Below, piece after piece: positions 18,885 to 25,925 of a stretch of 64,000 nt of DNA; position 1 is the first letter of the stretch, and every line of letters starts with the position of its first letter. Source of the DNA: Pseudomarimonas arenosa (lineage in GTDB: Bacteria > Pseudomonadota > Gammaproteobacteria > Xanthomonadales > Xanthomonadaceae); assembly GCF_014841215.1 (NCBI RefSeq), contig NZ_JACYTR010000008.1:110658-174657 (forward strand). The letters are read 5' to 3'. The notes beneath the pieces were generated by a model that was given only the letters and a program-made list of their open reading frames with translations, did no database searches and was not told where the DNA came from. Position numbers and translations under genes: made by a program.

Positions 18885-19781
18885 CTATGAGTTCAACGCA
18901 TACATCACGATATTCACCGCGAACTTGGTGTTGTCTTCGGCCAGCCAGCGTTTGTTGCGCCAGTCGTAGTCCCATTCGCAGCCATAATCCTTGTTGCTGT
19001 ACAGCAGGCCCAGGCGACCGTCGAACTCGATGCCTTTCAAATATTCATGCACCAGGTCGTCGCCCCAGCCATTCAATTCAAAGCTGGTCGCCGGGGGTTC
19101 CTCGAATCGAAAGAAGCTGCTGTACAGGGCGTGACTGTTTGGCAGCTTGCTTAAGGCGCCGGCACCGAAAATTCGCGACATTTCGTCTTCAAACGATCGC
19201 GCAAACAGGCCGTCGATATCGTGGTTGCAATCGTCGACGAACAGAAAACCGCCGTTGCGCAGATAGGTCTCGAGATGACGGCGTTCATCCGCATTGAACT
19301 CGACCAGCTTGTGCCCGGATAGATAGCAAAACGGTGCACTCAGCATGCGTGGATCGGCCAGGGGAAGCACATGTTCATTAGGGTCGACCCGCAATGAGGT
19401 GTACTGCACCAGGGCATCGAGCAAGTTGCTCGGCATGCGCTGATCCACATCCCAGTCACCCGATTCGTACATCAGCCGAGTGAACCAGAAGTCGTAGCGG
19501 CCGTTGCCAAAGGCGAGCCTCAAGGGCAGGGCGGCCGCGACTGTTGCTCCGATCAGGGTATTAAGTATCTGGCGACGCGTGAGTCCCTTGGCCGGGCAGG
19601 GGTTGGGGAGGGGAGATGTGACTGCAAGCCTTCCCCCTCTCCCCCAGCCCCTCCCCCGCGAGGGGGGAGGGGAGCACACAGCGAGTTGCATCGATTGCGT
19701 TGCGGCTGGATTTGCCGATTCGACCGGTGCGTCCAAGACGCACCGTTTGTCAGCAATACGCGGGGCGCGAGGTTTATCCAT
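18885..19781 (-). CDS. DUF4159 protein with Tat-type signal and repeat-derived N-terminus
   Basis: The conserved part starts near residue 92 (GRYDFWFTRLMYESGDWDVDQRMPSN) and matches DUF4159. FCYLSGHKLVEF and LETYLRNGGFLFVDDCNHD are typical, and the ending is AVNIVMYALNS. Before it lies a Tat-like signal (LTRRQILNTLIGATVAAALPLRLAFG, about residues 67-92). The first 65 or so residues (MDKPRAPRIADKRCVLD to SRGRGWGRGG) are encoded by repeat DNA shared with 19915-20038. The only in-frame ATGs are at 19781 and at residue 31 (MQLAVC), so a repeat insertion seems to have displaced the original start. If translation starts at 19781 the Tat motif is internal; this may affect export. It sits between tldE and moxR. 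Confidence 0.85.
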   Translation of the reverse strand: MDKPRAPRIADKRCVLDAPVESANPAATQSMQLAVCSPPPSRGRGWGRGGRLAVTSPLPNPCPAKGLTRRQILNTLIGATVAAALPLRLAFGNGRYDFWFTRLMYESGDWDVDQRMPSNLLDALVQYTSLRVDPNEHVLPLADPRMLSAPFCYLSGHKLVEFNADERRHLETYLRNGGFLFVDDCNHDIDGLFARSFEDEMSRIFGAGALSKLPNSHALYSSFFRFEEPPATSFELNGWGDDLVHEYLKGIEFDGRLGLLYSNKDYGCEWDYDWRNKRWLAEDNTKFAVNIVMYALNS

Positions 19782-19791
19782 GGCTCGCCCC
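19668..19791. repeat. 124-bp direct duplication, copy 1
   Basis: This segment overlaps the 5' end of the DUF4159 frame and is repeated at 19915-20038 with only two mismatches that I can see (122/124). Both copies contain the same ATG followed by MDKPRAPR when read on the minus strand. GC-rich hairpin arms (CCCCTCCCCC / GGGGGAGGGG) flank both copies. Confidence 0.9.
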
Positions 19792-19914
19792 TGTCAGCAT
19801 CACATCGCCTCGCAGAGCGAAGCGAAGGTCCTCCGCCGAACCCATCAACTCGTCAAGCGAGAACCGCCGCTCTAGCCCCTCCCCCCTGGCGGGGGAGGGG
19901 TTGGGGAGAGGGGG

Positions 19915-20038
19915 AGGGGAGCACACAGCGAGTTGCATCGATTGCGTTGCGGCTGGATTTGCCGATTCGACCGGTGCGTCCAAGACGCACCCTTTGTCAG
20001 CAATTCGCGGGGCGCGAGGTTTATCCATGGCTCGCCCC
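19915..20038. repeat. 124-bp direct duplication, copy 2
   Basis: This is the second copy, 247 bases further on and directly beyond the tldE stop. The DNA between the copies (19792-19914) holds a palindromic CCCCTCCCCCCTGGCGGGGG arm. It also has a stretch resembling the last codons of tldE, as if the duplicated unit once included the tldE 3' end. The 84-codon minus-strand frame here (19774-20028) looks like a repeat by-product, not a gene. Confidence 0.88.
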
Positions 20039-20046
20039 CGATGCCA

Positions 20047-21381
20047 TCACACCGCGTCGCTTAGCGAGGTAAAGGTGAAGTCGCGAATCTTCATCGGTGG
20101 CACCTTCATGATGAAGGGCGATTCGTCCGGATTCAGGCGCACCGACTTGCCCAGCTCTTCGATGTTGTTAAGCATGATCACCGGCGATTCGTTGAAGCGG
20201 AAGTTCTTGATCGGATACTTGATCTCACCGTCTTCGATGTAGAAGGTGCCATCGCGAGTCAGTCCAGTGAGTAGCATGGTCTGCGGATCGACCAGACGGA
20301 TGTACCAGGTGCGAGTCACCAGGATGCCCTTCTTGGTCGACTTGACCATCTCATCGGTGCTGGCCGTGCCGCCGGTGACTATCAGGTTGCCAGGCTGGCC
20401 GACCGTGCTCTTGCCCTTTTCCTTGGCCCAGAAGCGCGAGTACTGCAGGAACTCCACCACACCGTCTTTCACCACCTGGGTGCGCTCACGCGCCAGGCCT
20501 TCACCGTCCCAGGGCAGCACTTCAAGGCCAGGCTCCCAGGGGTCGGAATAGACGTTGACACGGCTGTCGAACACCTTTTCGCCGATCTTGTTGCCGCCGC
20601 CTTTCTTGGACAGGAAGCTGCGACCTTCGTCGGACTGGCGCGCATCAAATCCAAACAGCATGAAGTTGATCAGGCCGGCAGCGGCGGCGGGCTCAAGAAT
20701 CACCGTGTACTTGCCGGGTTCCAGGGCCTTTGCATCGCGAGAGCCCTTGGCCTTGCTCATGCCGGTCTTGATCGCCTGTTTGGCGTCAAATTGCTTGATC
20801 TCGGCAACATTGCTGGCCACCCATCCGGAGCCTTGCTCGTCATCGGTTCGCACCGTACAGGTGAGGTCCGCCGACGTGATGCGCTGGTAGCCGAAGTTGC
20901 CCTTGCTGTTCGCTGTCGCGACAAAGCCAGCGTTGTCGGTAAAGAAGCCTGCGGCAACCAGCTTGTCATTGCGGCAGGGTTCGATGCAGTCCGCAGCCAC
21001 CTGAGTGCGAAACTCTGGAGTCAAGGAGGCGGTCTCGTCGTTCCAGGTGTTGCTGAGCTTGTAGGTCTGCTTGTCGATGATCGGCATGAACTCCGGATTG
21101 TCCGGTGCCAGATTGGCCAGTTCTTCAGCCCGCCGAACAACCCGTTCAAGCGAGGCATCGTCAAAGGATTCGATGGTGGCAATGCCAACCTTTTTTCCAA
21201 ACGACACCTGAACCACCAGGGTCGCTTGTTCCACTTGGCCCGACGTTGACACTTCGTTGCGGGCGAAGCGGATATTGCCGGTGACGCCGCCCTGCAGAGT
21301 GGCACTGCACTCCTCGGCCTTGGACAGCTTCATCACCTTGTCGAGAATTGCCTTGGCCTGGGTTTCACTCATCATGGTCAT
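20047..21381 (-). CDS. tldE: TldE/PmbA-type metalloprotease partner subunit
   Basis: The 444-residue protein belongs to the TldE/PmbA side of the TldD-TldE protease, a heterodimer that degrades unfolded peptides and matures some modified peptides. It starts MTMMSETQAKAILDKVM and has no signal peptide. Family features include GGVTGNIRFARNEVSTSG, LEPGKYTVILEPAAAAGLINF and GQPGNLIVTGGTASTDEM. The C-terminal RTWYIRLVDPQTMLLTGLTRDGTFYIEDGEI is also typical. As expected for TldE it lacks the HExxxH zinc site. It lies 12 bases after tldD. It appears cytoplasmic while its partner carries a Tat signal, so co-export through the partner would be needed for a periplasmic complex. Confidence 0.93.
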   Translation of the reverse strand: MTMMSETQAKAILDKVMKLSKAEECSATLQGGVTGNIRFARNEVSTSGQVEQATLVVQVSFGKKVGIATIESFDDASLERVVRRAEELANLAPDNPEFMPIIDKQTYKLSNTWNDETASLTPEFRTQVAADCIEPCRNDKLVAAGFFTDNAGFVATANSKGNFGYQRITSADLTCTVRTDDEQGSGWVASNVAEIKQFDAKQAIKTGMSKAKGSRDAKALEPGKYTVILEPAAAAGLINFMLFGFDARQSDEGRSFLSKKGGGNKIGEKVFDSRVNVYSDPWEPGLEVLPWDGEGLARERTQVVKDGVVEFLQYSRFWAKEKGKSTVGQPGNLIVTGGTASTDEMVKSTKKGILVTRTWYIRLVDPQTMLLTGLTRDGTFYIEDGEIKYPIKNFRFNESPVIMLNNIEELGKSVRLNPDESPFIMKVPPMKIRDFTFTSLSDAV

Positions 21382-21393
21382 GCTGCTTTCTCC

Positions 21394-23028
21394 TTAGCCC
21401 AGGTTGCGAGCGGTGTTGATGACATTGATGCCGTTGAAGCGCGCCGTAGACGAGCCATGCGACACCGCTGAGATTTGCGAGGGCTGGCCCTTGCCGTCGA
21501 AGAATGAACCGCCCAGGCGATAGTCGCGTTCGTCGCAAATCGCCGCGCAGGAGGCCCAGAACTCGGGGGTGCGGATCTGGTAGGCCACATCCTCCAGCAT
21601 CTCGGTGATCTTGCCGTTCTTGATTTCGTAGAACAGCTGGCCGCCAAACTGCGCGTTGTAGCGTTGCTGATCGATCGAGAACGAGCCGGCGCCGACGATG
21701 TAGATGCCATCTTCGACCTGACTGATCATTTCATCCGGCGTGAGCTTTTCCTTGCCCGGTGCCAGTGAAATATTGGCCATGCGCTGGAACTGCACGCTGT
21801 TCCAGGAATCGGCATAGCAACAGCCATGCGACTCCTTCTCGCCAAGGATGTGCGCCTGATCGCGAATTGCTTGATAGTTGACCAGGATGCCGTCCTTGAC
21901 GATGTCCCAACGCTTGGTCTTGACGCCCTCGTCGTCGTAGCCGACGGCGCCCAGTGAGTGCGGCTGAGTCTTGTCGGCGAACAGGTTGACGATCTCGGCG
22001 CCGTACTTGAAATCCTTCGATTTCCATTTGTCGAGGGTGGCAAAGCTGGTGCCGGCGTAATTGGCCTCGTAGCCGAGCACGCGATCGAGCTCGGTCGGAT
22101 GGCCGACGTTCTCGTGGATGGTCAGCCACAGGTGGTGCGGGTCGAGCACCAGATCATACTTGCCGGGCTTGACCGACTTGGCTTTCAGTTTCTCTTTGGC
22201 CTGCTCGGCACCAAGCTTGGCGTCCTCGATCATGTCGTAAGAGGTGGAATAGCCGACCAGACCGCCGGGCATGGCGATACGACCTTCCGGCTTCGGGTCG
22301 AGGTACTCGTAGCCCATGCCCATCGGCGCACTGAGGCCAGAGCGATTGCGGAACTTGCCGCTTTCCTTGTCGACCGCGGTGATATTGAGCGGCGCCCAGA
22401 TGCGATGCACATCCTGGTCGATGTACGAGCCGTCGGTCGAGGCGAAATACTTTTGCTCATTGACCAGAAACAGAATCGAATTGACGAAGCTGGCGCCGGC
22501 GTTCATCGCTGCCGCGTTCACGCTGAGCAGAAGATCGACCTTTTCCTTGATCGGCACTTCCATAGCATTCTTCTTGATCGGCGTCGCCCAGCTCACTTCG
22601 CCGACGCCCTTCACCGGCGCCAGCTCGACTGGCGTGCGGGTCAGCCGGGAGTTTGCCTTGGCGATCGCAACGGCTTGTTGAGCGGCGCGCGCGATGCTGG
22701 TGGCGGTGAGATCATTGGAGGCGGCGAAACCCCAGGTGCCATTGGCGATGACGCGAATGCCAACGCCGGTCGACTCGGTGTTGACCACGTTCTGCACCTT
22801 GTCTTCGCGGGTCACCACGAACTGGTTCAGATAGCGGCCAATGCGTACATCGCAGTAGCTGGCGCCTGCTGTCTTGGCCGCTGCCAAGGCAGCATCGGCC
22901 AGCGATCGCTTCAACGCGATGTCGAGCTTCTCAGTCAGCGCCTCGGCGGCAATCAGCCGACCCGAAATCGGCAGCATCAAGGCACCCATGCCAAGGCCGG
23001 TTACCTTGACGAATGAACGACGATCCAT
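21394..23028 (-). CDS. tldD: TldD-type zinc metalloprotease with Tat signal
   Basis: The 544-residue protein begins MDRRSFVKVTGLGMGALMLP, a twin-arginine signal, unlike cytoplasmic E. coli TldD. The zinc site HExxxH is intact: H305, E306 and H310 (LTIHENVGHPTELDRVLGYEANYAGTSF). Downstream HGCCYADSW and GGQLFYEIKNGKITEMLEDVAYQI fit the family. An AGAGAGG lies just before the ATG. It is the first gene of the operon tldD-tldE-DUF4159-moxR-DUF58-BatA and beyond. The Tat signal suggests folding in the cytoplasm, with action in the periplasm. The substrate is unknown; with the MoxR/vWA genes, a role in envelope protein quality control is an inference. Confidence 0.94.
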   Translation of the reverse strand: MDRRSFVKVTGLGMGALMLPISGRLIAAEALTEKLDIALKRSLADAALAAAKTAGASYCDVRIGRYLNQFVVTREDKVQNVVNTESTGVGIRVIANGTWGFAASNDLTATSIARAAQQAVAIAKANSRLTRTPVELAPVKGVGEVSWATPIKKNAMEVPIKEKVDLLLSVNAAAMNAGASFVNSILFLVNEQKYFASTDGSYIDQDVHRIWAPLNITAVDKESGKFRNRSGLSAPMGMGYEYLDPKPEGRIAMPGGLVGYSTSYDMIEDAKLGAEQAKEKLKAKSVKPGKYDLVLDPHHLWLTIHENVGHPTELDRVLGYEANYAGTSFATLDKWKSKDFKYGAEIVNLFADKTQPHSLGAVGYDDEGVKTKRWDIVKDGILVNYQAIRDQAHILGEKESHGCCYADSWNSVQFQRMANISLAPGKEKLTPDEMISQVEDGIYIVGAGSFSIDQQRYNAQFGGQLFYEIKNGKITEMLEDVAYQIRTPEFWASCAAICDERDYRLGGSFFDGKGQPSQISAVSHGSSTARFNGINVINTARNLG

Positions 23029-23314
23029 TCCCTCTCTCCCGCTTGTGGGGCGGGCATCGGCCCACCCAGCTATGTTGCGACCTACGGAGTGCCGTGGCCG
23101 TTTCTGCTAACCAGCTGCGGATACTGCAGGGCAGGCGCTGGGTGGTCATGTGTCGATTGGCATGGGTGACCAGGGGAAGCGTGATCAATGGGTGAATCGC
23201 AGCAACCAGTGATGTGCGGTAAGGATCATCGCCCAGCCGCGGTTGACCCACCCAGAGCCGGTCGAAGGGTGCCAGGGCGAAGCCAGTAGCTAAAGTTGCA
23301 CCGAAATTTGCATC

Positions 23315-23344
23315 GCCCCGGGTCTGCGCCGAGAAACCCGGGGC
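23315..23344 (-). terminator. Hairpin after the TetR gene
   Basis: A perfect 9-bp stem GCCCCGGGT / ACCCGGGGC with a 12-base loop lies 3 bases after the TetR stop on the minus strand. No T-run follows. The rest of the 319-bp gap 23029-23347 shows no gene or clear signal; it must contain the tldD promoter. Confidence 0.5.
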
Positions 23345-23347
23345 AGC

Positions 23348-23950
23348 TCAGTCCGCCCAGAATCCCTGTTCCAGTCGATCCAGTGCCTTGTGCCCGAGCT
23401 CAGCCAAGTCCGGACGGCCGTCGTTCTCAAACCAGTAGCGCATGGTGGCGCGGATCACGCCGATGGCGGCGCCGGCGAAGAGGCGGGCCTGCACCTCGGC
23501 ATCGGGTTGGCCGTCGAGTCGGTTCCTCACTGCCTGGGTCATGGCGTTCTCCCAATCGCGATCGATTTCGCGCTCGCGGGCCAGGAGTTCGGCCGAGGAT
23601 TCAATTAGTCGCTGTTGCGCCAGCAGGCTTTCGCGGTGCTCGCCGTACTGTTTGGCAAAGATCTGCGCTATATGGCGGAGGTTGCCCACCGGGTCGTCGC
23701 GCTCTGGCCCATGCCGTAGCAGGTCCAGGAATTGCTGCAGGCGCTCGGAGCGCTGTGGAAAGACCAGCGACTCCTTGTCAGCGAAGTAGCGGAAGAAGCT
23801 CCTGCGGCCGATCTTGGCGTCGGCGCAAATATCGTCGATCGTCGTTGATGCGTAGCCAATGTCGCGAAATCGGCGCTGTGCGGCGGCGATCAGCGCATTG
23901 CGCGTGGCTTGCTTCTTTTGCTCTCTGGCGCTGGGCAGTGGCGTTTTCAT
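23348..23950 (-). CDS. TetR-family regulator, divergent from the PUFA synthase-like cluster
   Basis: The 200-residue regulator has an N-terminal helix-turn-helix (TRNALIAAAQRRFRDIGYASTTIDDICADAKIGRRSFFRYFADKE), near residues 15-60. A ligand-binding domain follows, of the sort seen in regulators of lipid metabolism and efflux. It starts MKTPLPSAREQ. Only 53 bases separate it from the enoyl reductase gene on the other strand, so it most likely controls that cluster and itself. The ligand may be an acyl-CoA or fatty acid, but that is only inference. Confidence 0.92.
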   Translation of the reverse strand: MKTPLPSAREQKKQATRNALIAAAQRRFRDIGYASTTIDDICADAKIGRRSFFRYFADKESLVFPQRSERLQQFLDLLRHGPERDDPVGNLRHIAQIFAKQYGEHRESLLAQQRLIESSAELLAREREIDRDWENAMTQAVRNRLDGQPDAEVQARLFAGAAIGVIRATMRYWFENDGRPDLAELGHKALDRLEQGFWAD

Positions 23951-23980
23951 CGCCGCAAGGATATAACTGCGCGCTTAAAA

Positions 23981-23994
23981 AGTGACACTCAGTG
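23981..23994. promoter_or_regulatory. Candidate TetR operator between regulator and pfa-like cluster
   Basis: In the 53-bp divergent gap the sequence AGTGACACTCAGTG forms two overlapping odd palindromes: AGTG-A-CACT at 23981-23989 and CACT-C-AGTG at 23986-23994. It lies directly before the enoyl reductase start, where a repressor would block transcription or elongation. The site overlaps the alternative GTG start at 23992. Confidence 0.4.
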
Positions 23995-24003
23995 CCAGAT
24001 TTC

Positions 24004-25635
24004 ATGTCTTCGACCTCTTCCGCCCCGGTCGCGCCTGCCCTGAGCTGGCGCCCTGGTCCGCAGCTGCCGGCGTTTTCCGGCGCCGCCTTGCTGTCTTCGG
24101 CGCAACAGGTGCGCGCGTCCATGGCAGTAATTCGGCGCAGCGACGATGGCGCCGTGGGCATCGGCATCGATGGCCACCTCTCCTCCGCAGTACCGAGCAA
24201 GGCGGGCTTCGACCTGATCGGTCAGTTGCCGCCGCTGTATCCAGAATGGCTGGGTGACCGCGGGTTCTGCGAGGCGCATCGACTGCGATTTCCTTACGTC
24301 GCTGGCGCCATGGCCAACGGCATCGCCAGCGTCGCGATGGTAGAAGCGATTGCCGAGCAGGGTGGGTTGGCGTTCTTCGGCGCCGCGGGGCTGTCCGCTG
24401 CTCGCGTCGAGGCATCGATCGTCGAACTTAACGCGCGATTGCAGCGCAGCGGCAAGAGTTGGGGCGTCAACCTGATTCACAGCCCCAGCGAGCCGGCGTT
24501 GGAGCTGGCGCTGGCCGAGATGTTCTTGCGCCACGGCGTACGAAACGTAGAAGCATCGGCCTATATGGCCCTGACGCCAGCGATTGTCTATTACGCCGCC
24601 AAGGGCTTGCACACCGATCCCAGTGGCCGGATCCTGCGTTTGAATCGGGTCATTGCCAAAGTATCGCGAGAAGAGGTGGCGCGGCGCTTTCTGTTGCCAC
24701 CACCGCTGGCCATGCTGGACAGCCTGCGCGAGCAGGGCAGGTTGAGCGAGCTTGAAATCAAGCTGGCCGCGCAGATTTCGATTGCCGAAGACATCACGGT
24801 GGAGTCCGATTCGGGCGGCCACACCGACAATCGTCCGTTGGCGGCGCTGTTGCCCAGCGTCGCCGTGCTGCGCGAGGAGATTCGTCGCCAGCAGGGCTAC
24901 AGCATGCCGATTCGTATCGGCGCCGCAGGAGGCCTCGGTACGCCTTCGGCGGTCGCTGCCGCCTTCGCCATGGGCGCGGCCTATGTGCAGACCGGTTCGG
25001 TCAATCAGGCCTGCGTCGAAAGCGGCCTGCATGCCAGCGGACGCGCCATGCTGGCCCAGGCAGGAATGGCCGACGTCACCATGGCGCCCGCGGCCGATAT
25101 GTTCGAGATGGGCGTCGACGTACAGGTGCTGAAGCGCGGCAGTCTGTTCGCCACCCGGGCGCGCAAGCTGTATGAGTTGTATCGCAGCTTCCCATCGTTG
25201 GCAGCCATTCCGGCCGAGGAGCGCGAGAAAGTCGAGCGCACCCAGTTGCGCGCCAGCTTCGATGAGGCCTGGGCCTCCACCCGCGAATTCTGGCAGCAGC
25301 GTGACCCGGCCCAGGTTGAACGTGCGGAGCGCGACCCGAAGCATCAAATGGCCCTGGTGTTTCGCGCCTATCTCGGCTTGTCGAGCCGCTGGGCGATCGA
25401 TGGCATCGATGCGCGCAGTTCCGACTATCAGATCTGGTGCGGCCCGGCGATGGGCGCCTTCAATCGCTGGGTGACCGGCAGTTTCCTTGAAGCTCCAGAA
25501 CAGCGAACCGTGGGGCAGGTGATGCTCAACCTGATGGAGGGTGCCGCCGTGGTCACCCGCGCCCAGCAGCTGCGTAGTTTCGGCGTTGCCATGCCCGAGA
25601 CCGGCTTCGACTTTCGTCCGCGGCCGCTGTGTTGA
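24004..25635 (+). CDS. pfaD: PfaD-type enoyl reductase of a PUFA synthase
   Basis: The 543-residue flavoprotein reduces enoyl-ACP intermediates in polyketide-type polyunsaturated fatty acid synthesis. It is a TIM-barrel FMN enzyme of the 2-nitropropane dioxygenase-like family. Visible PfaD features are FPYVAGAMANGIASVAMVEA, GVNLIHSPSEPALE, EDITVESDSGGHTDNRPL, IRIGAAGGLGTPSAVAAAFAMGAAYVQTGSVNQ and DMFEMGVDVQVLKRGSLFATRA. Length matches PfaD (about 540). ATG at 24004 is preferred to GTG at 23992. It is the first gene of the cluster and lies 290 bases before the PfaA-like gene. As in terrestrial (myxobacterial) clusters, the reductase precedes the large synthases. Confidence 0.93.
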   Translation: MSSTSSAPVAPALSWRPGPQLPAFSGAALLSSAQQVRASMAVIRRSDDGAVGIGIDGHLSSAVPSKAGFDLIGQLPPLYPEWLGDRGFCEAHRLRFPYVAGAMANGIASVAMVEAIAEQGGLAFFGAAGLSAARVEASIVELNARLQRSGKSWGVNLIHSPSEPALELALAEMFLRHGVRNVEASAYMALTPAIVYYAAKGLHTDPSGRILRLNRVIAKVSREEVARRFLLPPPLAMLDSLREQGRLSELEIKLAAQISIAEDITVESDSGGHTDNRPLAALLPSVAVLREEIRRQQGYSMPIRIGAAGGLGTPSAVAAAFAMGAAYVQTGSVNQACVESGLHASGRAMLAQAGMADVTMAPAADMFEMGVDVQVLKRGSLFATRARKLYELYRSFPSLAAIPAEEREKVERTQLRASFDEAWASTREFWQQRDPAQVERAERDPKHQMALVFRAYLGLSSRWAIDGIDARSSDYQIWCGPAMGAFNRWVTGSFLEAPEQRTVGQVMLNLMEGAAVVTRAQQLRSFGVAMPETGFDFRPRPLC

Positions 25636-25671
25636 ACCCCCGCGACGCTGCGTCCAAGACACACCCTATCT

Positions 25672-25829
25672 CTAGGGAAAGTCTGAATAAGCCCATCCTG
25701 GACTTACTCAGACGCGCCGAGTCCGGCACAGGTCCGGACTCGGCTCACGCTGATCAGCAACGTACGTTGTTGATCGCGGCGGTGCATCGTGCACCACAGG
25801 AATCTCTGAACTTGTTCAGAGATTCCCTG
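25672..25829. repeat. Composite multi-hairpin repeat, copy B
   Basis: The copy is inverted relative to copy A. It runs GTCTGAATAAG...CTTACTCAGAC (25681-25712), the GCCGAGTCCGG / CCGGACTCGGC stem (about 25716-25744), the GATCA-centred CGTACG palindrome (about 25751-25775), then AATCTCTGAAC / GTTCAGAGATT (25801-25824). It fills most of the gap between the enoyl reductase and the PfaA-like gene and would be transcribed with them. Confidence 0.85.
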
Positions 25830-25925
25830 GCAAGCGCATGGGATGCGCCTTGGGTGCAGCAAATTCTGCGCCCGTCAACTCAATACATACTGTTCCACCG
25901 TTGCTCCGGCAACCTGAGGTAAGCC

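Noticed and set aside
19774..20028. 84-codon minus-strand frame between tldE and the DUF4159 gene
   Set aside because: It lies inside the duplicated repeat and has no family features.
23989..25662. 557-codon minus-strand frame opposite the enoyl reductase
   Set aside because: Complete overlap with the PfaD-type gene; composition rich in Gln/His/Arg as expected for an antisense frame.
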